This document shows, one piece after another, positions 7,082 to 12,659 of a DNA stretch of 12,659 bases. The translations under genes were made by a program, and so were the position numbers. The stretch is from an uncultured Roseiflexaceae bacterium (lineage in GTDB: Bacteria > Chloroflexota > Chloroflexia > Chloroflexales > Roseiflexaceae). Below the pieces are notes generated by a model, which was not told the origin of the DNA, ran no database searches, and saw only the letters and a list, made by a program, of their open reading frames with translations. Every line of letters starts with the position of its first letter. The stretch's first letter is position 1. The DNA lies in contig CAIZHO010000498.1 of assembly GCA_903932805.1 (NCBI GenBank), positions 1 to 12,659 on the forward strand, given 5' to 3'.

Positions 7082-7702
7082 TCAATCGCCACCCGTCGTG
7101 AACGGTCGATAGCGTTCAAACACCGCCAGCAACATGCTTGTCCGCGTTTGGGGCATGCTTGCCCAATCGTTGATTGCGGTGCTGGCGGTGCGCAGGTCGA
7201 CTCCGTCGACGATGCCTTGCGGGGCTGCGCCGATGTTGACCCCAAAGCCGACACTCATCCACTGTTGCCCACCAGGTTGGACTGCGCCCTCGGCGATAAT
7301 ACCGGCGAGTTTTTTGGTGCCGTCGGGGGTGTCGATCACGATGTCGTTGGGGTGTTTGATGCGTACGGGGTACTGTGGGATGCAGGCTGCCACGACGGCA
7401 CGCAGAGATTCGGCAACGTGCATCAGTACCGCAGGGGTCTGGGTCGTGGGCGGGTAGAGCAAGAACGAACAGAGCAGTGTCTGTCCCGGGATGTCGCGCC
7501 AGACACGACCAAACTGGCCGCGGCCCGCCTGCTGATGATCAGCGATGACCAGCAATCCTGCAGGCTCGCCGTGCTGGGCGGCAGCCCTGACGATGTCTTG
7601 GGTCGACGACGTATTTGGCACGTGTACCACGCGCCGCACAAAGCCGCCGCGTGGGAGCTGCTGGGTGAGCAGTGCGATGTCCAGATCAGAAGGGGATGTC
7701 AT
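7082..7702 (-). CDS. birA: Biotin-[acetyl-CoA-carboxylase] ligase, short form
   Basis: A protein of 206 residues comprising the BPL/LplA catalytic domain without the N-terminal DNA-binding domain of E. coli BirA, so it should ligate biotin to carrier proteins but not repress biotin genes. It shows NTSSTQD at 30-36, the biotinyl-AMP loop ADHQQAGRGQFGRVW at 54-68, KHPND at 116-120 (the family norm is KWPND), KKLAGIIAE at 130-138 and GFGVNIG at 152-158. It stops at about the point where the family's C-terminal SH3-like domain should begin, so that domain is missing. The ATG at 7702 overlaps the end of the Doc-like gene by 17 bases and has no clear SD. Expression probably depends on coupling to that gene. 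Confidence 0.85.
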   Translation of the reverse strand: MTSPSDLDIALLTQQLPRGGFVRRVVHVPNTSSTQDIVRAAAQHGEPAGLLVIADHQQAGRGQFGRVWRDIPGQTLLCSFLLYPPTTQTPAVLMHVAESLRAVVAACIPQYPVRIKHPNDIVIDTPDGTKKLAGIIAEGAVQPGGQQWMSVGFGVNIGAAPQGIVDGVDLRTASTAINDWASMPQTRTSMLLAVFERYRPFTTGGD

Positions 7703-8081
7703 TGGATGAGTTGAGGTGTTCGCACAGCCACGTGTAAAGTGCACTATCGTCGGACTGCTGATGGATGGCAGCGAGGTGTGTGCTGAGTTCGCGTTGTGGG
7801 AACAAGATATGAAAGCCATTGTGATGGCAGAGCCAAAGCAACGCCAATAGTGCCGTCGTTTCGTTGTTGCTTTGGAACGGTTGGCGTTTGACCAATGCAT
7901 AGACGAGTGCGCTCATCTTGGCGATGTCGCCCGGGTAGCGATGTGCGCCGAAGTGCACCTGGTGCGGGGTGGCGACCACTGCCTCGAGGATGTCGTTGGA
8001 TGTCACGCCGAAGCGCCCGCCGTAACGGCTGACCAGCATGGTGTGCATGTCGAGCAGGTGGTCGCGTGTGAGGGTGGCCAT
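7686..8081 (-). CDS. Doc-like Fic-fold protein with a degenerate active site
   Basis: A 131-residue protein of the size and layout of Doc (death-on-curing) toxins: RYGGRFGVTSNDILEAVVATPHQVHFG near the N-terminus, then YPGDIAKMSALVYALV, the Fic-motif position at 67-77, and a hydrophobic helix ending in NGF. Doc phosphorylates EF-Tu; other Fic proteins AMPylate targets. The canonical HxFx(D/E)xNKRTA is here QPFQSNNETTA. The catalytic His is Gln67, the acidic residue is Ser71, and Lys-Arg of NKR are Glu74-Thr75, with only Phe69, Asn73, Thr76 and Ala77 kept. Kinase or AMPylase activity is therefore unlikely. It begins three bases after the stop of the antitoxin-like gene and runs into birA. It could be a dead toxin kept for its regulatory partner, or a variant family with another chemistry. 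Confidence 0.75.
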   Translation of the reverse strand: MATLTRDHLLDMHTMLVSRYGGRFGVTSNDILEAVVATPHQVHFGAHRYPGDIAKMSALVYALVKRQPFQSNNETTALLALLWLCHHNGFHILFPQRELSTHLAAIHQQSDDSALYTWLCEHLNSSNDIPF

Positions 8082-8084
8082 CGC

Positions 8085-8303
8085 TTATTCGAGTCCCGCC
8101 AAACGCCGAAAGGCGCGGTCATACTCGTCGACGACGGGCTCGGCCCACTTGCGCAGTGATTCGGAGTGGGGTTTGCGGATCAAGACTTCGCTGTCCGTAA
8201 AGACAATCTCGACTTCGGCCATGTCGCCCAGATTGGCAGCTTTGAGCCAGCCTTTGACGACATGCGGCAGATTTTCGGGTTCGACGAGAAAGCTCTTGGG
8301 CAT
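8085..8303 (-). CDS. Small AbrB/MazE-like antitoxin candidate
   Basis: A 72-residue protein. Residues 12-45 (LPHVVKGWLKAANLGD, then AEVEIVFTDSEVLIRKP) resemble the swapped-hairpin AbrB/SpoVT half-barrel, with a beta-strand/glycine turn and the ending VxIRKP often seen in MazE/AbrB antitoxins. Residues 46-72 form a charged amphipathic helix (SESLRKWAEPVVDEYDRAFRRL), the type of tail that binds a toxin. It lies 3 bases upstream of the Doc-like gene, the usual antitoxin-first order. GGAGG sits in the 15-base gap after lysS, so it is probably expressed from the lysS transcript. Assignment rests on size, pattern and position, not on a decisive motif. The first 15 residues resemble no domain I know. 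Confidence 0.6.
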   Translation of the reverse strand: MPKSFLVEPENLPHVVKGWLKAANLGDMAEVEIVFTDSEVLIRKPHSESLRKWAEPVVDEYDRAFRRLAGLE

Positions 8304-8318
8304 GATTGCCTCCGCAGA

Positions 8319-9788
8319 TTAATCGCGTGGTCGCAAATGGGGGAACACGACCACATCACGGATAGTCGATTGATTGGCAAAAATCATCGACATACGATCG
8401 ATCCCCATACCCAATCCACCCGTCGGCGGCATGCCATACATCAACGCGTTGATGTAATCGTCGTCGAGCTGATGCGCTTCGGCATCGCCTGCGGTGTGGG
8501 TTTTGAGCTGCTCTTCGAAGCGCTGTGCCTGGTCGAAGGGGTCGTTGAGCTCGCTGTAGCCGTTGCCGATTTCCATCCCTGCCACGATAGCCTCGAAGCG
8601 CTCGGTAATTGCCGGGTTATCAGCATGGCGTTTGGCGAGCGGTGACAATTCGACCGGGTGGTCAACGATGAAGGTTGGTTGGATGAGCGTGGGTTGGATG
8701 ATTTCGCTGAACAGTTCGTCGACCTGCTTGGCCCACGAGGCTTTGCTTTCGACGGGCAATTTGCGTGCCCGGATTTCGGCAATCAGGCCTTCGAGGGTCT
8801 TGTGCTGCAAGATGTCGATGCCGGTCTGCTCGAGGATGGCGCCGGGGATCGACACGCGGTTCCAGGTTTGGCCGAAGTCGATCGTGTGGCCCTGAAACTC
8901 GATGACGGGTGTGCCGTGGATCTCGGTCGCGGTGATACGGCAGACATCTTCGACCAACTGCATCATGGTGCGGTAGTCGCCGTATGCCTGGTAGCATTCC
9001 ATCATTGTGAACTCAGGGTTGTGGGTGCGGTCGACACCTTCGTTGCGGAACACTTTGCTTATCTCGTAGACCCGCTCGAATCCACCGACGATCATCCGCT
9101 TGAGGTAGAGTTCGACGGCGATGCGCAAATAGAGGTTTTGGTTGAGTTGATTATGAAAGGTCGTGAAGGGCCGTGCCGTTGCGCCGCCATAGATGGGCTG
9201 CAAGGCGGGTGTCTCGACTTCGAGGTAGTCTTGGCCGTCGAGTACCCGACGCATGATGCGGACCACCTGGGCGCGGGTGCGGAAGTTTTGACGGACGTCG
9301 TGATTGACAATCATGTCGAGGTAGCGCTCGCGTAGGCGGGCTTCGACATCGGTAAAGCCGTGCCACTTGTCGGGCGGTGGGTTGATGGCCTTGGACAGGA
9401 TGTTCATCCCGTCGACATAGACCGACGCCTCGCCGGCTTTGGTGCGACGTAATCCGCCGGTTGCCTCGATGATGTCGTAGGTGTCGATTTCGTCGGCGAA
9501 GCGGTCAAACCAGGTGTCGCCGAGTTCGGCCCGGCTGAGCCAGATTTGGATTTTGCCGTGTTCGTCTTCGATGTGGGCGAATGCCAATTTGCCCATCACG
9601 CGGCGGGCACCGACAATCCGACCGACCACGGTGACGCGTTCACCGCGCTCCATCATGCCATCGAAGTCAGCCAGCACGGCCGAAATGATGTGCGTGCGCT
9701 GGGCACGGGCGGGGTAGCCTTCGATGCCAGCGGCGCGCAAACGCGCGAGTTTGTCGGCGCGTTGGAGTTGCAGATCGTTGAGTTCCAT
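8319..9788 (-). CDS. lysS: Lysyl-tRNA synthetase, class II
   Basis: A 489-residue class IIb synthetase that charges tRNA-Lys with lysine. The N-terminal OB-fold anticodon-binding domain spans about 50-135 (VTVVGRIVGARRVMGKLAFA at 52-71). The catalytic domain follows, with RLRERYLDMI at 151-160, motif 1 around QDYLEVETPALQP at 186-198, motif 2 KVFRNEGVDRTHNPEFTMMECY at 245-266, and motif 3 GGLGMGIDRMSMI at 457-469. Length and motifs are complete. GAGTAGG lies a few bases before the ATG. An intrinsic terminator after greA lies only 32 bases upstream and no promoter is evident between them, so lysS may rely on read-through. The antitoxin/Doc-like pair and birA follow with minimal spacing on the same strand. 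Confidence 0.98.
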   Translation of the reverse strand: MELNDLQLQRADKLARLRAAGIEGYPARAQRTHIISAVLADFDGMMERGERVTVVGRIVGARRVMGKLAFAHIEDEHGKIQIWLSRAELGDTWFDRFADEIDTYDIIEATGGLRRTKAGEASVYVDGMNILSKAINPPPDKWHGFTDVEARLRERYLDMIVNHDVRQNFRTRAQVVRIMRRVLDGQDYLEVETPALQPIYGGATARPFTTFHNQLNQNLYLRIAVELYLKRMIVGGFERVYEISKVFRNEGVDRTHNPEFTMMECYQAYGDYRTMMQLVEDVCRITATEIHGTPVIEFQGHTIDFGQTWNRVSIPGAILEQTGIDILQHKTLEGLIAEIRARKLPVESKASWAKQVDELFSEIIQPTLIQPTFIVDHPVELSPLAKRHADNPAITERFEAIVAGMEIGNGYSELNDPFDQAQRFEEQLKTHTAGDAEAHQLDDDYINALMYGMPPTGGLGMGIDRMSMIFANQSTIRDVVVFPHLRPRD

Positions 9789-9820
9789 TGCCTACTCGAT
9801 TCCGTTCAGGGTGCGAGATG

Positions 9821-9865
9821 AAAAAACGGTACCCGCGAGACGGCGCTGCCGTCCACGAGTACCGT
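9821..9865 (-). terminator. Intrinsic terminator after greA
   Basis: On the minus strand ACGGTAC (9859-9865) pairs with GTACCGT (9826-9832). An inner GACGGC/GCCGTC stem lies between them and six Ts follow (9821-9826). It is a classical Rho-independent terminator 11 bases past the greA stop and 32 bases before the lysS start. No equivalent T-run occurs on the plus strand. Confidence 0.85.
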
Positions 9866-9875
9866 CGGACGACAA

Positions 9876-10349
9876 TCAGCGAATGGACTTAATCGTGCAC
9901 TTGGTCGGCCCGTTGGGGGTCTGTACGGTGACTTTGTCCTTGACCCGGCGGCCGATCAGGGCGATACCCAGCGGCGACTCGTTGGAGATACGTTGTTCTT
10001 TGGGGTTGGATTCGGCGCTGCCGACGATGCGATACGTTTCGGCATCGGTCTCGCCTTCGTACACAATCGTAACAGTCGAGCCGATACGGACTTCCTTCAC
10101 GTCACCGGTATCTTCTTCGATGATCTGGTGTCGAGCAAGGATGTCGCGGATTTCTTTGATTTTGCCTTCGAGAAAGCCCGAAGACTTTTTGGCGTCTTCG
10201 TATTCGCCGCTCTCGGAGATGTCACCGAGCTCTTTGGCTTGATTGATGCGTTCTGCGACTTCTGCGCGTCCCTCGGTCTCGAGCAGTTTGAGCTCTTCTT
10301 CGAGTTTGATTTTGCCGTCGCGCGTCAGGTAGGTGATGCGGTCGCTCAT
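9876..10349 (-). CDS. greA: Transcript cleavage factor GreA
   Basis: A 157-residue protein of standard GreA length. It inserts into the RNA polymerase secondary channel and stimulates cleavage of backtracked RNA, rescuing stalled elongation complexes. The N-terminal coiled coil (about 12-77) carries the acidic tip LGDISESGEYEDAK at 41-54, with D43 and E46 at the positions of the Mg-holding acids. The C-terminal FKBP-like domain includes SPLGIALIGRRVKD at 125-138. ATG 10349 is chosen because it gives the family start (MSDRITYLT) and is preceded by GAGAGG (10360-10365). An in-frame ATG at 10367 lies on top of that SD. The gene has its own good promoter, a structured leader with a terminator-like hairpin, and a terminator at its 3' end. 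lysS lies downstream. Confidence 0.96.
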   Translation of the reverse strand: MSDRITYLTRDGKIKLEEELKLLETEGRAEVAERINQAKELGDISESGEYEDAKKSSGFLEGKIKEIRDILARHQIIEEDTGDVKEVRIGSTVTIVYEGETDAETYRIVGSAESNPKEQRISNESPLGIALIGRRVKDKVTVQTPNGPTKCTIKSIR

Positions 10350-10357
10350 GGTAGGGT

Positions 10358-10418
10358 TACCTCTCATGCCGGTCGAGAATGGCAAACAATAACAAAACTG
10401 AGAGGTATGCTCTCAGTT
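10358..10418 (-). promoter_or_regulatory. greA leader: terminator-like hairpin with SD-complementary arm
   Basis: On the minus strand AACTGAGAG (10410-10418), loop CATAC, and CTCTCAGTT (10396-10404) form a perfect 9-base stem followed by the U-rich TTGTTATTGTTT (about 10384-10395). This is an intrinsic-terminator shape inside the greA leader. Loop plus 3' arm also read TACCTCTCA (10399-10407), the exact complement of TGAGAGGTA (10358-10366), which contains the greA SD. The 3' arm can therefore pair either with the 5' arm or with the SD. Control by attenuation or SD masking is inferred. Confidence 0.7.
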
Positions 10419-10449
10419 CAACGGTGAAGACAGGGCCATTCCTCACTGC

Positions 10450-10478
10450 AGTATAGCGCGTTTGTCACGGTTTTGCAA
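10450..10478 (-). promoter_or_regulatory. Sigma70-type promoter of greA
   Basis: On the minus strand, -35 TTGCAA (10473-10478), a 17-base spacer, and -10 TATACT (10450-10455). Transcription should start near 10443, giving a leader of about 94 bases that includes the hairpin at 10396-10418. It is divergent from the tRNA promoter, with only 13 bases between the two -35 boxes. Confidence 0.8.
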
Positions 10479-10491
10479 TTATTGTGCATGT

Positions 10492-10521
10492 TTGACAGTC
10501 AGGCTGTGCATCTCGTACAAT
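10492..10521 (+). promoter_or_regulatory. Sigma70-type promoter of tRNA-Gly
   Basis: Consensus -35 TTGACA (10492-10497), an 18-base spacer, and -10 TACAAT (10516-10521). The predicted start, near 10528, is only a few bases before the mature tRNA 5' end at 10531, so the 5' leader would be very short. Confidence 0.85.
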
Positions 10522-10530
10522 GCAGTGCAT

Positions 10531-10604
10531 GCGGGAGTGGCGTAGTGGTAACGTAGGAGCCTTCCAAGCTCATGTCGAGAGTTCGATTCTCTCCTCCCGT
10601 ACCA
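10531..10604 (+). tRNA. tRNA-Gly (anticodon UCC)
   Basis: A complete cloverleaf can be drawn. The acceptor stem is GCGGGAG (10531-10537) with CTCCCGT (10594-10600), including a terminal G-U pair. The D stem is GCGT/ACGT with loop AGTGGTA. The anticodon stem is GGAGC with GCTCA (outermost pair mismatched) around loop CTTCCAA, giving anticodon TCC at 10563-10565, reading GGA and probably other GGN codons. The T arm is GAGAG-TTCGATT-CTCTC. The discriminator is A10601 and CCA is encoded at 10602-10604. The four-base variable loop is usual for tRNA-Gly. It has its own promoter and terminator and is a single-gene transcript. Confidence 0.95.
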
Positions 10605-10637
10605 ATTCATTGTCTGTTTTGTTGGGTTTGATTGACG

Positions 10638-10687
10638 ATGCACCAGTTGCCGGACTCGCTGCGAGTGGCACCTGGTGCATTCTTTTT
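10638..10687 (+). terminator. Intrinsic terminator of the tRNA-Gly transcript
   Basis: ATGCACCAG (10638-10646) and CTGGTGCAT (10672-10680) are perfect 9-base complements. Inner TGCC/GGCA and ACTCG/CGAGT pairs extend the stem, followed by TCTTTTT (10681-10687). It lies 33 bases after the CCA end. Confidence 0.9.
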
Positions 10688-10968
10688 GTGTGCAAACCAT
10701 CTGCATCCACACACGCGGGTATGATACGACAGACAACATCCCCGTTGCTCTCTACACCGCGATCCAATTGTCTTTGCGCACGAACGAAGCCCATCCATAC
10801 TACCCCCAAGGGGAATAATCCTAGCCAATCGGACGCATCATGTGGGCGGGCTTGCGATGGATTGCGGTTCTCACGGAACGATTGTGGCGTGGAGTATGCT
10901 CGGCAGCACTGCAACAACATGCACGAATGAGACGAGTCTTGGGTTGCGTCGTTTGGTTACGGCACGTG
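10688..10968. other. Intergenic region with no recognised gene
   Basis: These 281 bases lie between the tRNA terminator and the end of the TetR gene. Reading frames that cross it on both strands have no recognisable domain or SD and run into the tRNA. I see no convincing promoter, terminator or repeat, so it is left unassigned. Confidence 0.5.
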
Positions 10969-11550
10969 CTAGAGCAGTGATACGGTCCTGCGTGGCTTGT
11001 GGATACTCGCGATATAGGCGGTCATGATCGTTTGGAAGCTGACGTTCATGTCGATCGGCAATCCAAATGCACCGGACTCTTCGAGGGTCGCAAAGCCGTG
11101 CACAATGCTCCGCAAGCCACGCAACACATGGGTCCGATCAGATCCAGACAACTCAAATGGAATAAGGATGCGCTCGAGTAGCTCCATCAGCGATCGGTTG
11201 GCTTGCACTAACTCGGGGTTCGGTTGGCTTTGGGGGTGGAGGGTAGCGGCGTAGATGCCCGGATTGAGGATGATGAAGCTCCGATAAGCCTCGGCAATGG
11301 CCAGCAACGCATCAGCCCCGCCGCGGCCGATGGCGGCGTCTTGGCAGCGCAAAAACAATGCCTGCGCACCATATCCGGCCAGTGCCGCCTGGAGCGCATC
11401 GAGCCCGTCGACATGATTGTAGAGCGATGGAATCTTGATGCCCAGCTCGGTGGCGATGGGCGCTAACGTCAAAGCCGCAAAGCCGTAGGTGTTGACATGC
11501 CGGGCGGCTGCTTCGACCACAAGTGCACGGGTGACGCGTTGCTTGGCCAT
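10969..11550 (-). CDS. TetR/AcrR family regulator with WHG-type C-terminal domain
   Basis: A 193-residue transcriptional regulator. The N-terminal TetR helix-turn-helix spans about 7-50, with the recognition region LTLAPIATELGIKIPSLYNHVDGLDAL at 27-53. The C-terminal ligand-binding and dimerisation half has the pattern RGLRSIVHGFATLEESGAFGLPID at 144-167, typical of the WHG (TetR_C_33-like) group. Such proteins usually repress a neighbouring gene and release DNA on binding a small hydrophobic ligand. It lies downstream of the DUF2214 and metallo-hydrolase genes on the same strand, separated by 183 bases that hold a long palindrome. Those neighbours, or tetR itself, are the likely targets. No strong SD is visible before the ATG. 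Confidence 0.9.
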   Translation of the reverse strand: MAKQRVTRALVVEAAARHVNTYGFAALTLAPIATELGIKIPSLYNHVDGLDALQAALAGYGAQALFLRCQDAAIGRGGADALLAIAEAYRSFIILNPGIYAATLHPQSQPNPELVQANRSLMELLERILIPFELSGSDRTHVLRGLRSIVHGFATLEESGAFGLPIDMNVSFQTIMTAYIASIHKPRRTVSLL

Positions 11551-11634
11551 GACACGCTCGCTATAAGAAAACTAATGTCTTTTGATTTTATATGAAAATT
11601 GTAAGTTTGTTGGCGGCGAGCTACGAGGTGGTCG

Positions 11635-11658
11635 ATGGGCGAGTTGTAACTCGCCCAT
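11635..11658. repeat. 11-base perfect palindrome between DUF2214 and tetR genes
   Basis: ATGGGCGAGTT (11635-11645), two central bases GT, then AACTCGCCCAT (11648-11658) form a perfect inverted repeat. It lies 85 bases upstream of the TetR start and 75 bases past the DUF2214 stop. Neither strand has a T-run beside it, so it is a weaker terminator candidate than an operator candidate. A 24-base near-contiguous dyad is within the usual size for TetR-family sites, but no second copy was found to support this. Confidence 0.5.
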
Positions 11659-11733
11659 GATATGCTACGACTCATCGCTAAACGACACGTTAGAGCGAAT
11701 TCTGCCCGAACGAACTGACAACCTGCCGCCTGG

Positions 11734-12186
11734 CTAGAACCAGCGAATCCCGCGTGCCATAGCCGGTGCCGCCACCAAGATCAACACAATCCCTGCGACT
11801 TGCACCCGCAAGCAGAAGCGAATGCGAGTGAATTCTGGGTCGGGGAGTGTGAGGACCGCGTCGTCGGGCTGCGTGCCCCATTTGATGTAGCGAATGGTGG
11901 GGTAGATAGACAACACACTTGCTGCAATCACGAGCGCAATTTTGACCCAAAACACGGCATTGTCGGTATAAAATGCATACCCTTTTCCACCATACACGAC
12001 ACGCAGAATGCCGACAACCAGCAACACCAATGCCGAAATCCCGTACCAGAGGTCGACCCGTTGCAGGTTTCGGACGTCGTTGGCGGGCATGGTTTGGCGG
12101 AACGTCAGCCACTCAAAGACCAAGCATGCTACCAGTGTGAATGCGGCGAAATGGTGCAAACTGGCGAGGAACGTGGAAAACATCAT
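11734..12186 (-). CDS. DUF2214 family integral membrane protein
   Basis: A 150-residue predicted membrane protein matching the DUF2214 pattern: N-terminal ASLHHFAAFTLVACLVFEWL (8-27), RVDLWYGISALVLLVVGILRVVYGGKGYAFYTDN (43-76), then FWVKIALVIAASVLSIYPTIRYIKW (79-103) and a last hydrophobic segment around 127-145. Four transmembrane helices are likely. The paired histidines (HH, 11-12) and the GKGxxFY loop recur in the family, whose function is unknown. The start at 12186 is preferred over the adjacent ATG at 12183 because AAAGGA is 7 bases upstream. It follows the metallo-hydrolase gene by 29 bases and is probably cotranscribed with it. Confidence 0.85.
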   Translation of the reverse strand: MMFSTFLASLHHFAAFTLVACLVFEWLTFRQTMPANDVRNLQRVDLWYGISALVLLVVGILRVVYGGKGYAFYTDNAVFWVKIALVIAASVLSIYPTIRYIKWGTQPDDAVLTLPDPEFTRIRFCLRVQVAGIVLILVAAPAMARGIRWF

Positions 12187-12215
12187 TGCGGCGTCCTTTC
12201 TTGAGAAACAAGAGA

Positions 12216-12659
12216 TTACTGGCGAAAGTCTGATGATCGCGCGAACTGTCGCGCAATCCGATCACGTGTCAACGGCCCACCGTGGCCGACATGCCATCGT
12301 TGCGGAGCAACACTGAGCAGACGGGTGATGCTCTGATTGACAGCAGACCAATCATCGACGAAGTAGTGATAATTCGGTGTCGTCGGGCGAATCGCACCGC
12401 CCAACCAACCACCCATCATGACATCACCGACGATGGCATCGCCGTTGCCCAATACCAGAGAGATCGACCCTTTGGTATGCCCCGGCGTACACAAAATGGT
12501 GCCATTGATCCCATAAGGAGCGAGTGAGGTTTCGCTGTGAATCAGAATGTCAGGGGCAACAACCTCATAGGGTTTGACCATGAGGGCTGCGACCACCCGC
12601 GCTTCGAGATTTCGCGGTTTGACCATCCCATTGGTACCGGTGGCGAGCATTGTTGCATC
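12216..12659 (-). CDS. MBL-fold metallo-hydrolase, C-terminal part (cut by window edge)
   Basis: The frame is open to the right edge of the window, so the true start lies outside and 147 residues are seen. They correspond to the second half of a metallo-beta-lactamase fold: TPGHTKGSISLVLGNGDAIVGDVMMGG holds the third metal-ligand histidine (PGHT) and the bridging aspartate (VGDV), and the later VGHGGP supplies the final histidine. The HxHxDH motif should lie upstream of the window. An internal ATG at 12650 is not a credible start because it would leave out that motif. Family members are glyoxalase II-like, lactonase-like or other hydrolases; the substrate is not evident. It precedes the DUF2214 gene by 29 bases. 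Confidence 0.85.
   Translation of the reverse strand, partial: DATMLATGTNGMVKPRNLEARVVAALMVKPYEVVAPDILIHSETSLAPYGINGTILCTPGHTKGSISLVLGNGDAIVGDVMMGGWLGGAIRPTTPNYHYFVDDWSAVNQSITRLLSVAPQRWHVGHGGPLTRDRIARQFARSSDFRQ

Noticed and set aside
10570..10920. Minus-strand ORF of 116 codons across the tRNA-Gly gene
   Set aside because: Its tail (REERIELST) is the well-known artefact of translating the antisense of a tRNA; there is no SD and no domain.
11677..11698. Interrupted inverted repeat CGCT-AACG/CGTT-AGCG after the DUF2214 gene
   Set aside because: Two 4-base stems with an unequal internal loop and no T-run; not distinguishable from chance.
1..12659. CRISPR array, transposase, phage genes or att sites
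   Set aside because: No regularly spaced repeats, transposase-like ORF, integrase or duplicated tRNA 3' end were seen.

Overview
The window is an ordinary, gene-dense bacterial chromosome segment (roughly 55-60% GC by eye). It has short intergenic gaps, Shine-Dalgarno (SD) sites of the GGAGG type, sigma70-like promoters and a tRNA with an encoded CCA. The protein style and the mix of genes (greA beside lysS, a Rv2061-like F420/PPOX protein, DUF2214, a TetR with a WHG-type C-terminal domain) would fit the Chloroflexota. That assignment is a low-confidence inference. No phage, transposon, CRISPR array or rRNA was seen.

Region by region. (1) 18-2843, plus strand: a tight operon of a family 2 glycosyltransferase, pdxH (overlapping by ATGA) and a ChbG/HpnK (YdjC-like) deacetylase. 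(2) 2844-5050, minus strand: a 38-residue single-span membrane protein, then a PPOX/F420-type flavoprotein, a 1-phosphofructokinase-type PfkB sugar kinase and radC. The first three are translationally coupled. radC meets the deacetylase stop to stop with no spacer. (3) 5051-5165: divergent promoters. (4) 5166-6913, plus: upp (uracil salvage) and a WecA/MraY-family polyprenyl-phosphate sugar-1-phosphate transferase. (5) 7082-10349, minus: greA, then lysS, a small AbrB-like antitoxin, a Doc/Fic-fold protein whose catalytic motif is destroyed, and a short biotin ligase. (6) 10450-10687: a compact divergent promoter pair firing greA leftward and tRNA-Gly(UCC) rightward, with a terminator after the tRNA. 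(7) 10969-12659, minus: a truncated metallo-beta-lactamase-fold hydrolase running off the right edge, a DUF2214 membrane protein and a TetR/AcrR regulator.

The most interesting parts are regulatory. The greA leader contains a strong terminator-like hairpin between promoter and start codon. Nine bases from its loop and 3' arm are perfectly complementary to the greA SD, so the two pairings exclude each other. A second intrinsic terminator lies between greA and lysS. The other notable item is a toxin-antitoxin-like pair inserted between lysS and birA, whose Doc-like member has lost the Fic histidine and the Lys-Arg of the NKR motif while staying open and well placed for translation.
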